Shown: positions 7,915-15,495 of the stretch, in pieces
Layout: the number at the start of each line of letters is the position of its first letter
Numbering within the stretch: position 1 is the first letter of the stretch
Origin: an uncultured Collinsella sp.
GTDB lineage: Bacteria; Actinomycetota; Coriobacteriia; Coriobacteriales; Coriobacteriaceae
Length of the DNA: 18,199 nucleotides
Assembly: GCA_938045085.1 (NCBI GenBank)
Contig: CALINZ010000289.1
Location: 1-18,199 of the forward strand
Direction of reading: 5' to 3'
Notes under the pieces: generated by a model
What the model saw: only the letters and a program-made list of their open reading frames with translations
Database searches by the model: none
Told to the model about the DNA's origin: nothing
Position numbers and translations under genes: made by a program

Positions 7915-7928
7915 CGAACATCTGTGCG
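7915..7928. promoter_or_regulatory. Candidate LexA (SOS) box upstream of uvrA
   Basis: CGAAC-ATCT-GTGCG matches the Gram-positive/actinobacterial LexA palindrome CGAAC-N4-GTTCG at 9 of 10 arm positions (GTGCG instead of GTTCG). It lies 62 bases upstream of the uvrA ATG, close to where the promoter should be, with a possible -10 TAAACT at 7941-7946. uvrA is a classical LexA target in many bacteria. A single-mismatch half site can occur by chance, so this is tentative. Confidence 0.4.
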
Positions 7929-7971
7929 CGTCGAGTGCGCTAAACTCATCGACAGTATGATTCGATGCAAT

Positions 7972-7984
7972 AGGAGGCAAGGAG
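7972..7984 (+). promoter_or_regulatory. Double Shine-Dalgarno of uvrA
   Basis: Two purine runs precede the ATG at 7990: AGGAGG (7972-7977, 12 bases away) and AAGGAG (7979-7984, 5 bases away). The closer one has normal spacing and fixes the start at 7990 rather than at upstream in-frame codons. Confidence 0.7.
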
Positions 7985-7989
7985 CTTCC

Positions 7990-10869
7990 ATGTCTGATTC
8001 TTCTATCGTTATTCGCGGCGCTCGTGAGCACAACCTCCGTGATATCGATGTTTCCATTCCGCGTGACCAACTCGTGGTCATTACCGGTCTTTCTGGCTCG
8101 GGCAAGAGTTCGCTGGCATTTGACACTATCTATGCCGAGGGCCAGCGTCGATACGTCGAGAGTCTTTCGAGCTATGCGCGCCAGTTCTTGGGCCAGATGG
8201 ACAAACCCGACTTGGATTCAATCGACGGCCTTTCGCCGGCGGTGTCGATCGACCAAAAGACGACGTCTAAAAACCCTCGCTCGACGGTTGGCACCGTAAC
8301 CGAGATTTATGACTATCTGCGCCTGCTGTTCGCCCGTGTGGGCACCCCGCACTGTCCCGAATGCGGCCGCGTCATTGAGCGCCAGACGACCGACCAGGTT
8401 GCCGACAAAGTCTTGGCGGCGGGGGAGGGTCGCCGCGCGTTTGTGCTGGCACCGGTGGTGCGCGGGCGAAAAGGCGAGTACACCAAACTGTTTGAGGACC
8501 TTCGCGCCGAGGGCTTTAGCCGCGTGCGTGTCGACGGCGAAGTGCGCTCGCTCGATGATCCGATCGATCTGGACAAGAAGTTCAAACACGATATCGAGGT
8601 CGTAGTCGACCGCATCGTGATCCGTGAGAATTCTCTGGGCCGTATCGCCGAGTCTGTTGAACAGGCGACTGCCTTGGCGCACGGTAATGTGAACGTATAC
8701 ATGCTGCCCGATCGCGATGCTCCCGAGGGGACCGAGGGCGAGCTACTGGAGTATTCGTTGGCTCTGGCATGCCCGGAGCACGGGCACTCCATCGACGACC
8801 TACAACCCCGCGACTTTTCGTTCAACGCTCCCTATGGCGCATGTCCTGAGTGCGACGGCCTGGGCTTTAAGAAAACCGTTGATGCCGAGGCGCTGATCGA
8901 GGATCCCTCGAAGTCCATTGCCGACGGAGTCTTTGGTAGCCTGTTTGGCAATTCGAACTACTATCCGCAGATTTTTGCTGCGGTCTGCAAACACTTTAAG
9001 GTGAGCGCCGATACGCCGTGGGGGGACTTGCCCCCTCGCGTGCGTCGTGCGTTTTTGGATGGCATGGGCGACACGAAGATTTCGGTCGACTATCAAAAGC
9101 TCGATGGGCGTCGCAGCCAGTGGGATACCAAGTTTTCGGGCGTTCGCAACATCCTGTACGAACGCTATACCGAGACGACGAACGAGAACACCAAGGCGCG
9201 CCTGGAGAAGTACATTCGCGAGGAGCCGTGCTCGAGCTGTCACGGTGCTCGCCTGCGTCCCGAGATGCTTGCCGTCACCGTGGGCGGCAAGTCCATTTAC
9301 GAGGTTTGTTGCCTGTCGTGCCGTGAATCGCTCGAGTTTTTTGAGGGCCTGGAACTCACCGAGCGCCAACAGTTTATCGGCGGCCGTATCGTCAAGGAAA
9401 TCCTGGAGCGCTTGCGTTTTCTGGTCGATGTTGGACTCGACTATCTGACGCTCGATCGTGCCTCGGCGACGCTTTCCGGTGGCGAGGCGCAGCGTATTCG
9501 ACTGGCAACGCAGATCGGCGCGGGTCTCATGGGCGTGCTCTATATTCTGGACGAGCCCTCGATCGGTCTTCATCAGCGTGACAACGAGCGCCTGATTAAG
9601 ACGCTCGAGCGCCTGCGCGATATCGGCAATACCGTTATCGTTGTCGAACACGACGAGGATACAATCCGTGCCGCCGACTACGTGATCGACATGGGGCCCG
9701 GCGCCGGTGTCAACGGCGGGCACGTAGTCGCGGCGGGAACGCCTGCTGATATCATGGCGTGTCCTGAGTCGATGACGGGCGCTTACCTGACCGGCAAACG
9801 AATGATTCGGGTGCCTGATGAACGGCGCAAGCCCGGTCGCGGCTGCCTTAAAATTACGGGCGCTCGAGCCAACAACCTCAAAAACGTTACTGCCAAGATC
9901 GAGTTTGGTACGCTTACGGTTGTTACCGGCGTGTCGGGATCGGGCAAGAGCTCCCTGGTTACCGACACCATTGCGCCTGCCCTTACGAATGCCATTCACC
10001 GCTCGACGCGCCCTGTGGGTCCGTATAAGAAAATCGAGGGCATTGAGTGTATCGATAAGGTTATCGATATCGACCAGTCGCCGATTGGCCGTACGCCGCG
10101 TTCCAACCCTGCTACCTATATCGGCCTGTGGGATGATCTTCGCGCACTGTTTGCGAGTACGCCGGAGTCGAAGGCGCGCGGCTACTCGCCGGGTCGTTTC
10201 TCCTTTAATGTGAGTGGCGGGCGCTGTGAGGCGTGCAAGGGCGACGGGCAGATCAAGATCGAGATGCACTTCCTTCCCGATATCTACGTCCCCTGCGAAG
10301 TTTGCGGCGGTAAACGCTACAACCGCGAGACACTCGAGGTCACCTACCGTGGCAAGACCATCTCGGACGTGCTCGACATGAGCGTCACCGAGGCGCTGGC
10401 CTTCTTTGGGAATATCCCGCAGATTAAGCGCAAGCTCCAGACGCTGTACGATGTAGGCTTAGGCTACGTGAGCCTGGGCCAGCCCGCCACGACGCTCTCG
10501 GGCGGCGAGGCGCAGCGTGTGAAGCTCGCCAAGGAGCTTCATCGACGCCAGACGGGCAAGACGTTCTATATTTTGGACGAGCCGACGACCGGTCTTCATT
10601 TTGAGGACGTCCGCCAGCTGCTCGATGTGCTGCAGCGTTTGGTCGATGCGGGCAACACGGTGCTGGTGATTGAGCACAACCTTGATGTCATCAAGGTTGC
10701 CGACCGCCTGATCGATATGGGTCCCGAGGGCGGTAACGGCGGCGGAACCGTCGTGGTTTCGGGCACACCGGAGCAGGTTGCGGACTGTCCGCAGAGTTAT
10801 ACGGGCAAGTTTTTGGCGCCGTTGCTCAGGCGTGACCGGGAGCGTCAGGCTCAACTTGATGCTCAATAA
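7990..10869 (+). CDS. uvrA: UvrABC system protein A (excinuclease ATPase subunit)
   Basis: UvrA is the dimeric ATPase that scans DNA for bulky lesions and loads UvrB. The 959-residue protein has two ABC-ATPase halves. Half one has Walker A GLSGSGKS at residues 33-40 and a C-x2-C at C122/C125; a zinc-module segment follows in which the first pair reads CPEHGH (CxxH) and the second CPECDGLG, followed later by CSSCHG, signature LSGGEAQRIRLA and Walker B ILDEPS. Half two has Walker A GVSGSGKS at ~647-654, a second zinc module (CEACKGDGQ and CEVCGGKRYN), signature LSGGEAQRVKLA and ILDEPTTGLH. Length and motif order are normal for UvrA. The start is fixed by AAGGAG 5 bases upstream. It is divergent from the LTA-synthase-like gene, preceded by a candidate SOS box and followed by a hairpin. 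Confidence 0.98.
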   Translation: MSDSSIVIRGAREHNLRDIDVSIPRDQLVVITGLSGSGKSSLAFDTIYAEGQRRYVESLSSYARQFLGQMDKPDLDSIDGLSPAVSIDQKTTSKNPRSTVGTVTEIYDYLRLLFARVGTPHCPECGRVIERQTTDQVADKVLAAGEGRRAFVLAPVVRGRKGEYTKLFEDLRAEGFSRVRVDGEVRSLDDPIDLDKKFKHDIEVVVDRIVIRENSLGRIAESVEQATALAHGNVNVYMLPDRDAPEGTEGELLEYSLALACPEHGHSIDDLQPRDFSFNAPYGACPECDGLGFKKTVDAEALIEDPSKSIADGVFGSLFGNSNYYPQIFAAVCKHFKVSADTPWGDLPPRVRRAFLDGMGDTKISVDYQKLDGRRSQWDTKFSGVRNILYERYTETTNENTKARLEKYIREEPCSSCHGARLRPEMLAVTVGGKSIYEVCCLSCRESLEFFEGLELTERQQFIGGRIVKEILERLRFLVDVGLDYLTLDRASATLSGGEAQRIRLATQIGAGLMGVLYILDEPSIGLHQRDNERLIKTLERLRDIGNTVIVVEHDEDTIRAADYVIDMGPGAGVNGGHVVAAGTPADIMACPESMTGAYLTGKRMIRVPDERRKPGRGCLKITGARANNLKNVTAKIEFGTLTVVTGVSGSGKSSLVTDTIAPALTNAIHRSTRPVGPYKKIEGIECIDKVIDIDQSPIGRTPRSNPATYIGLWDDLRALFASTPESKARGYSPGRFSFNVSGGRCEACKGDGQIKIEMHFLPDIYVPCEVCGGKRYNRETLEVTYRGKTISDVLDMSVTEALAFFGNIPQIKRKLQTLYDVGLGYVSLGQPATTLSGGEAQRVKLAKELHRRQTGKTFYILDEPTTGLHFEDVRQLLDVLQRLVDAGNTVLVIEHNLDVIKVADRLIDMGPEGGNGGGTVVVSGTPEQVADCPQSYTGKFLAPLLRRDRERQAQLDAQ

Positions 10870-10889
10870 ATAGGCGATTCAGTTTATGG

Positions 10890-10920
10890 GCGCCATCGAC
10901 TCCTTGTGATTCGATGGCGC
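10890..10920 (+). terminator. Hairpin after uvrA, probable terminator
   Basis: A perfect 10-bp stem GCGCCATCGA (10890-10899) / TCGATGGCGC (10911-10920) with an 11-base loop starts 21 bases after the uvrA stop. The following TTGCTGT is a poor U-tract, so termination may be partial or factor-assisted. Confidence 0.55.
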
Positions 10921-10933
10921 TTGCTGTGCCGAA

Positions 10934-10964
10934 GTGACGTATGCAGCCGAATTGGACATATACT
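10934..10964 (+). promoter_or_regulatory. Candidate promoter of the ybaK-murJ-uvrC set
   Basis: GTGACG (10934-10939, 4 of 6) and TATACT (10959-10964, 5 of 6) are spaced by 19 bases, predicting a start near 10971 and a leader of about 30 bases to the ybaK ATG. The spacing is long, so confidence is limited. Confidence 0.38.
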
Positions 10965-11001
10965 TAATCCTTGCGTCCGAATGCGAGGGAAAGGATATGT
11001 C

Positions 11002-11502
11002 ATGGCAAAGGCTGTAAAGACGCCAAAAACCAATGCGATGCGCGAGCTGGAAAGCGCCGGCATTTCCTATGTTCTACATACGTACGAAGACGATGGTGAT
11101 GAGTCGGTGGGCCTGGGTGTCGCGATTTCGGAGCAGCTTGGCGAGGAGCCCGGTCAAGGATTTAAGACTTTGGTCTGCGTGACACCGTCCAACGACTATG
11201 TCGTGTGCTGTATCCCTGTTGCCGACGAGCTCGATCTAAAGTCCGCCGCGCGTGCCGCGGGGGAGAAGTCCTTGGCCATGATGCATGTGAAGGATTTGCT
11301 TGCGGCGACTGGCTACGTTCGCGGCGGCTGCAGCCCGGTCGGTATGAAAAAACGCTACCGGACGCTCATTGATGAGACATGTGTCCTTTGGGATACCATT
11401 TTTATTTCGGGAGGCAAGCGTGGTTATCAGCTCGAGCTTGCACCCGATGATTTAATTGCATTTTGCGGGGCGACGGTTGCCGCGATTACGAGAGAGGACT
11501 GA
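11002..11502 (+). CDS. ybaK: YbaK-type aminoacyl-tRNA deacylase (Cys-tRNA(Pro) hydrolase family)
   Basis: A 166-residue cytosolic protein of the YbaK/ProX editing family, which in well-studied members hydrolyses Cys wrongly attached to tRNA(Pro). Family signatures are FKTLVC near residue 55, the central GYVRGGCSPVGMKK, and the C-terminal ISGGKRGYQLELAPDDL. Length matches the family (about 155-170). ATG 11002 is chosen because AAGGA (10991-10995) lies 6 bases upstream; an in-frame ATG at 10981 would add seven residues but places the ribosome site inside the coding sequence. The stop is 3 bases before the murJ ATG, so the two are very probably co-transcribed. A direct link to cell-wall or repair function is not implied. 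Confidence 0.93.
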   Translation: MAKAVKTPKTNAMRELESAGISYVLHTYEDDGDESVGLGVAISEQLGEEPGQGFKTLVCVTPSNDYVVCCIPVADELDLKSAARAAGEKSLAMMHVKDLLAATGYVRGGCSPVGMKKRYRTLIDETCVLWDTIFISGGKRGYQLELAPDDLIAFCGATVAAITRED

Positions 11503-11505
11503 GCG

Positions 11506-13188
11506 ATGCCGCAGGAAGAATTGAAGCGCGGAGCTCATTTTGCAAAAGAATCTGCGCCTCAGACACCCTCATCCGAAGCTTCTTCGTCGCGAGATGACAC
11601 TGACGACATGGGCTCGTCGGACTACTCCACGGTTGGTCGTTCCGCCGGGCTTATGACCATCCTGACCATCGTGTCTCGCGTCACCGGTTTTATCCGCACG
11701 TGGGCAATGGCGGCCGCTATCGGCATGTCGCTGCTCTCGTCCTCCTATCAGGTCGCCAACAACCTGCCCAATATGCTCTACGAACTCGTGATGGGCGGCA
11801 TGCTCGTGACGGCGTTTTTGCCCGTGTACATGGGCGTGAGGCGTGAGCAGGGTCGCGAGGCCTCGAACGAGTACGTGGGCAACCTGCTCGGCATTCTGCT
11901 TTTGGTGCTGGGTGGCATTTCGTTGCTGGGGACCGTGTTCGCCCCGGGCTTTATCTGGACGCAATCGTTCCTTTCGGGTGACGGCGGCAGCATGGATACC
12001 GCTGCGTTCATGTTCCGTTTCTTTGCCATCCAGATTCTGTTTTATGGTTTGGGCTCGGTGTTCTCGGGCGTTCTCAACGCACACCGCGACTACTTCTGGT
12101 CGACGTTTGCCCCGGTCCTCAACAATGTGATCGTCATTGCGAGCTTTATGGGTTTTGCGCCCGTGTCCGCACAGTTTGGCGAACGTGCCGGCATCATCTT
12201 GATTGCGGCCGGTACGACCCTCGGTGTCTTTGTTCAGATGGCATGTCAGATTCCCGCGCTTGGCAAGCACGGCGTGCATCCCCATATCCATATCGACTTT
12301 AAGGACCCCGCGCTGCGCCAGACGATTGCGCTCGGTATCCCGACGCTGCTCGCCACGGTGTGCATGTTTGTCTCGACTTCTATCACCAACGCTGCCGCGC
12401 TGGTGGTCCAGCCCGAGACGGGTCCTTCCGTCATCGCCTATGCGCGCCTGTGGTACACGCTGCCCTACGCGCTGATTGCCGCCTCGCTTTCGACGGCGCT
12501 CTATACCGAGCTCTCTCATGACGCACAGGAGAAGGATTACGACAGCGTTCGCACGGGCATTTCGCGTGGCGTCGCCCAGATGCTGTTCTTCCTGATTCCG
12601 TTCGCACTGTACCTGATTGTCTTCGCACGTCCGCTCAATATGATCTACTGTGCTGGCAAGTTCGATGAATCCGGCGTGGCGCTGGTGTCCGAGTACCTTG
12701 CCTACCTGGCGCTCTCGCTGCCGCTCTACGGCGTGGTCGTGTTGATGCAGAAGAGCTTCTCTGCCTTGCTCGACATGAAGCCCTATAGCCGCTATTGCCT
12801 GTATTCCGCCATCGGCCAGGCCGGCTCGGTTCTGCTGTTTGGCGTTGTGCTGGGCTTCGGTATGCCGGCAATCGCGCTTTCGTATGTCGTCGACTACGTG
12901 ATCTTGGTCGGCTGTTCGCTGTGGTGGCTGCGTCGTCGCCTGCGTGGCCTTCAGGTCAAATCTATCCTACATGGCGGTTTCTTTGGCCTTTTGCTCGGTG
13001 GCCTAGGTGCTGCCGCAGGCGCCGGCGTCATGTGGGCGCTTGAACACTTTGTCGGGGCACTTGGCGGCTCGATTCTGATTACTCTTGGCTACGTTTGCGT
13101 TGCGGGTGTCGCCTCGCTTGTTGTTACCTTTGGCCTTGCCGTCGTCCTTAAGATGCCCGAGGTCTCGGCGCTGCTTCGTCGCAAGTAG
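11506..13188 (+). CDS. murJ: Lipid II flippase MurJ (MviN family)
   Basis: A polytopic MOP/MATE-superfamily membrane protein of 560 residues, expected to flip the peptidoglycan precursor lipid II across the cytoplasmic membrane. After a hydrophilic Ser/Asp-rich tail (residues ~1-45), the first helix carries the family's SRVTGFIR. NNLPNMLYELVMGGMLVTAF follows, and then many long hydrophobic segments to near the C-terminus, consistent with the usual 14 helices. The cytoplasmic tail is longer than in E. coli MurJ. The start ATG has a purine-rich AGAGAGGA upstream overlapping the ybaK end. Its TAG stop touches the uvrC GTG, giving the compact order ybaK-murJ-uvrC. Distinguishing MurJ from other MviN paralogues rests on family resemblance only. 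Confidence 0.93.
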   Translation: MPQEELKRGAHFAKESAPQTPSSEASSSRDDTDDMGSSDYSTVGRSAGLMTILTIVSRVTGFIRTWAMAAAIGMSLLSSSYQVANNLPNMLYELVMGGMLVTAFLPVYMGVRREQGREASNEYVGNLLGILLLVLGGISLLGTVFAPGFIWTQSFLSGDGGSMDTAAFMFRFFAIQILFYGLGSVFSGVLNAHRDYFWSTFAPVLNNVIVIASFMGFAPVSAQFGERAGIILIAAGTTLGVFVQMACQIPALGKHGVHPHIHIDFKDPALRQTIALGIPTLLATVCMFVSTSITNAAALVVQPETGPSVIAYARLWYTLPYALIAASLSTALYTELSHDAQEKDYDSVRTGISRGVAQMLFFLIPFALYLIVFARPLNMIYCAGKFDESGVALVSEYLAYLALSLPLYGVVVLMQKSFSALLDMKPYSRYCLYSAIGQAGSVLLFGVVLGFGMPAIALSYVVDYVILVGCSLWWLRRRLRGLQVKSILHGGFFGLLLGGLGAAAGAGVMWALEHFVGALGGSILITLGYVCVAGVASLVVTFGLAVVLKMPEVSALLRRK

Positions 13189-15135
13189 GTGCGCGTGGCC
13201 GGTCACGACAACATACCAACGCTTGCCGAGCAGGTTTCGCGCGTTCCCACACAGCCCGGATGCTACCTTTGGAAGGATGCCAAGGGCGATGTCATCTATG
13301 TGGGCAAGGCAAAAAACTTGCGTGCCCGTATGCGTCAATACGTGACGCTGCAGGACGAGCGTCAAAAGATTCCGCTCATGATGCAGCTGGTGGCGAGCTT
13401 CGACTATATCGTGGTGGAGACCGAGCACGAGGCATTGGTGCTCGAGCGCAATCTGATTGGCCAGTACCATCCGTACTTTAACGTCGATCTCAAAGACGAT
13501 AAAAGCTATCCCTTTATCGCCATCACTAAAAGCGATCTATTTCCCGCTATTAAATACACGCGCGAGCGCCATAAGCCCGGCACGCGCTATTTTGGCCCCT
13601 ATACCGATAGCCGTGCGGCGCGTGAGACCATCGATACGCTACGCAAGGTCATTCCTATTTGCTCGGCATCCTGTGCTGAATGGCGCCGCTGCCGCCGCAT
13701 CGTCGAATCTCATAAGGGCGAAGAAGACATCGTCAATATGATTTGCGCGCAAAACGGGCGTCCCTGCTTTGACTACCATGTCGGGCGCGGGCCGGGCGCA
13801 TGCGTCGGCGCGATTTCCCCTGCCGACTATGCCAAGAACGTCAAGCGTGTCGAACGTTTCTTGTCGGGCCATCGCAAGGATGTCGTCGACGAGCTTACGT
13901 CCGAGATGACGGAGGCAGCCGAGACGCTCGATTTTGAGCGTGCGGCGCGCGTCAAGCGTCGCCTGGAAGTCATTAGGGGCCTGGACGATCGCCAACAGGT
14001 CGTTTTTCCATCGAGCGTCGATATCGACGTCATCGGCTTCTATCGCGAAGAGACTATCTCTGCCGCCTGTGTCTTTGTCGTTCGCGAGGGTCGAACGGTT
14101 CGAACCTGCGAGTTTATTCTCGATAAGGGTTTGGATGTCGACGAAGAGGAACTTCAATCGGGCTTTCTTAAGCGCTATTACGACGAGACGGCTGATATTC
14201 CAGCCGAGATCAATCTTTCTGTCGAGCTTGAGGATGCCGAAGCGTTGGGGGAGTGGCTTGCGGGCAAGCGCGAACGCTCTTGCCATCTCCATAGGCCGCA
14301 GCGCGGCGAAAAGCACCGCCTGCTCGATATGGCTTCCAAAAATGCACGCCATGCCCTCATGCGCTACATGATGCGCACGGGGTATGCTGACGATCGCACC
14401 AATCAGGCGCTCCTGGAGCTCGAAAGCGCGCTGGCGCTGCCGGCGCCGCCGTTGCGCATCGAGTGCTTCGATATCTCGACGTTGCACGGCACCTTTACCG
14501 TCGCTTCGATGGTGGTATTTACCAACGGCCGTGCCGACAAGGGCCAGTATCGTCGCTTTAAAATTCAGGCCGAATTGGACGAGGCGAACGACTTCGTATC
14601 GATGTCCGAGGTTCTGGGGCGTCGCTATGCTCCCGAGCGCATGGCGGACGAGCGCTTTGGCTCGCGCCCCGATTTGCTCGTTGTCGATGGCGGCAAGCCG
14701 CAATTGACCGCTGCAATTAAGCAACTTGAGGCGCTCGGCCTCGATATACCAGTTTGTGGCTTGGCAAAGGCCGATGAGGAAGTTTTCGTGCCGTGGGACG
14801 AGACTCCCGTCGTGCTGCCGACCGGCTCCGCTTCGCTTTATCTGATCAAGCAGGTTCGCGATGAATCCCACCGATTTGCCATCACGTTCCACCGTGAGTT
14901 GCGCGATAAAGCCATGACGGTTTCGGTACTCGATGACGTTCCGGGCGTGGGACCCACCAGAAAACGTGCCCTTATGCGCCATTTTGGCTCGATGAAGCGT
15001 TTGCGCGCGGCGAGCGAGCAAGAGATCGCGGAAGTTCGCGGCATACCTGCCGATGTTGCCAAGGCGGTCCACGAGGCGCTCGTTGCATGGAATGCCGAGC
15101 GCGCCGAGGCGGCGGCTGGCCATTCCGATAGCTAA
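13189..15135 (+). CDS. uvrC: UvrABC system protein C (excinuclease nuclease subunit) with altered cysteine set
   Basis: UvrC makes the 3' and 5' incisions of nucleotide excision repair. The 648-residue frame shows an N-terminal GIY-YIG nuclease (GCYLW to VIYVGKAKNLRAR, residues ~24-47), then a Cys-rich stretch, a UVR domain (LTSEMTEAAETLDFERAARV) that binds UvrB, the RNase H-like nuclease with IECFDIS, LLVVDGG and HRFAITFHR, and C-terminal helix-hairpin-helix motifs (VPGVGPTRKRAL and VRGIPADVAKAV). In the Fe-S region, C193 and C205 align with family cysteines, but the position between them is Gly201, and an insertion adds C158, C162, C168 and C186. GTG 13189 directly follows the murJ stop; an in-frame GTG at 13195 is an alternative. 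No clear Shine-Dalgarno is visible, suggesting coupled translation with murJ. No strong terminator follows. Confidence 0.96.
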   Translation: MRVAGHDNIPTLAEQVSRVPTQPGCYLWKDAKGDVIYVGKAKNLRARMRQYVTLQDERQKIPLMMQLVASFDYIVVETEHEALVLERNLIGQYHPYFNVDLKDDKSYPFIAITKSDLFPAIKYTRERHKPGTRYFGPYTDSRAARETIDTLRKVIPICSASCAEWRRCRRIVESHKGEEDIVNMICAQNGRPCFDYHVGRGPGACVGAISPADYAKNVKRVERFLSGHRKDVVDELTSEMTEAAETLDFERAARVKRRLEVIRGLDDRQQVVFPSSVDIDVIGFYREETISAACVFVVREGRTVRTCEFILDKGLDVDEEELQSGFLKRYYDETADIPAEINLSVELEDAEALGEWLAGKRERSCHLHRPQRGEKHRLLDMASKNARHALMRYMMRTGYADDRTNQALLELESALALPAPPLRIECFDISTLHGTFTVASMVVFTNGRADKGQYRRFKIQAELDEANDFVSMSEVLGRRYAPERMADERFGSRPDLLVVDGGKPQLTAAIKQLEALGLDIPVCGLAKADEEVFVPWDETPVVLPTGSASLYLIKQVRDESHRFAITFHRELRDKAMTVSVLDDVPGVGPTRKRALMRHFGSMKRLRAASEQEIAEVRGIPADVAKAVHEALVAWNAERAEAAAGHSDS

Positions 15136-15234
15136 ACACGAGCCAAACAACTGATATACATGATTGCGCGATTTTCAACCATTTATTTCGCCATGATTGC
15201 CTGCTGGTTTCGGGTTTTATTAACGCTAAAACGT

Positions 15235-15266
15235 TTGACTAACCCAAGCGAAAACCCTGCTATCCT
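15235..15266 (+). promoter_or_regulatory. Candidate promoter of the peptide ABC transporter operon
   Basis: TTGACT (15235-15240) is 5 of 6 to the -35 consensus, and TGC-TATCCT (15258-15266) is an extended -10 with TATCCT matching 4 of 6. The spacer is 20 bases, or 18 if the overlapping TGACTA is the -35. The implied start near 15273 gives a long leader. No other pair in the gap looks better. Confidence 0.5.
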
Positions 15267-15293
15267 GCGGGTTGACGAAGACTGATATCTCAC

Positions 15294-15388
15294 CTCGCCG
15301 ATACATACTGTCTGGCGAATCGTTTGTCAATGAATTCGGTGAACGGTAGTAAATACCGTTCAAGCGTATGTATGTATCGGTCGCCGAG
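15294..15388 (+). promoter_or_regulatory. Candidate structured RNA leader (three-way junction)
   Basis: An outer perfect 11-bp stem (15298-15308 with 15370-15380), extendable past a 4-base bulge by CTCG/CGAG (15294-15297 with 15385-15388), encloses a 5-bp hairpin (15316-15320 with 15334-15338) and a perfect 9-bp hairpin (15340-15348 with 15354-15362, loop GTAAA). The junction strands are about 7, 1 and 7 bases. I do not recognise a known riboswitch class, and T-box hallmarks are absent. DNA-level operator function is an alternative for the 9-bp repeat. Confidence 0.45.
15340..15362. repeat. Perfect 9-bp inverted repeat in the oppA-like leader
   Basis: TGAACGGTA and TACCGTTCA flank the 5-base spacer GTAAA. 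It can be read as an RNA hairpin or as a dimeric regulator's operator of 23 bp. It lies about 137 bases upstream of the start codon, downstream of the candidate promoter. Confidence 0.75.
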
Positions 15389-15445
15389 CGCGGCACCTCA
15401 GTTGGGTTCGTCGGTAGGTAAGGTATATATCGTCCGCAAGTTGCG

Positions 15446-15469
15446 CGGGGGCACGTCTAGGTGCTCCCG
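15446..15469 (+). promoter_or_regulatory. Leader hairpin with alternative upstream partner
   Basis: CGGGGGCAC (15446-15454) pairs with GTGCTCCCG (15461-15469), one G-U, loop GTCTAG. The strand AGGTGC (15459-15464) can instead pair perfectly with GCACCT at 15393-15398, so the two folds exclude each other. There is no U-tract, so it is not a simple terminator. Confidence 0.45.
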
Positions 15470-15476
15470 GGTAAGA

Positions 15477-15495
15477 TTCTCTATTGATAGGAGAA
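15477..15495 (+). promoter_or_regulatory. Possible Shine-Dalgarno-sequestering hairpin of the oppA-like gene
   Basis: TTCTC (15477-15481) is complementary to GAGAA (15491-15495), and TAT/ATA inside extends the match past one bulged G. This would bury the ribosome-binding site AGGAGA (15489-15494), which lies 4-5 bases before the ATG at 15499. The stem is A+U-rich and short, so stability is doubtful. Confidence 0.35.

Noticed and set aside
8800..10269. A 489-codon open frame on the minus strand opposite uvrA
   Set aside because: It is antisense to a fully conserved uvrA, shows no family motif, and is explained by codon bias of the G+C-rich plus-strand gene.
10947..10982. Repeated CCGAAT and imperfect TTGGAC/GTCCGA near the ybaK promoter
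   Set aside because: The repeats are short and imperfect; I cannot separate them from chance.
13639..15150. A 503-codon minus-strand frame opposite uvrC
   Set aside because: Same explanation; the plus strand has all UvrC domains and the antisense protein has no recognisable features.
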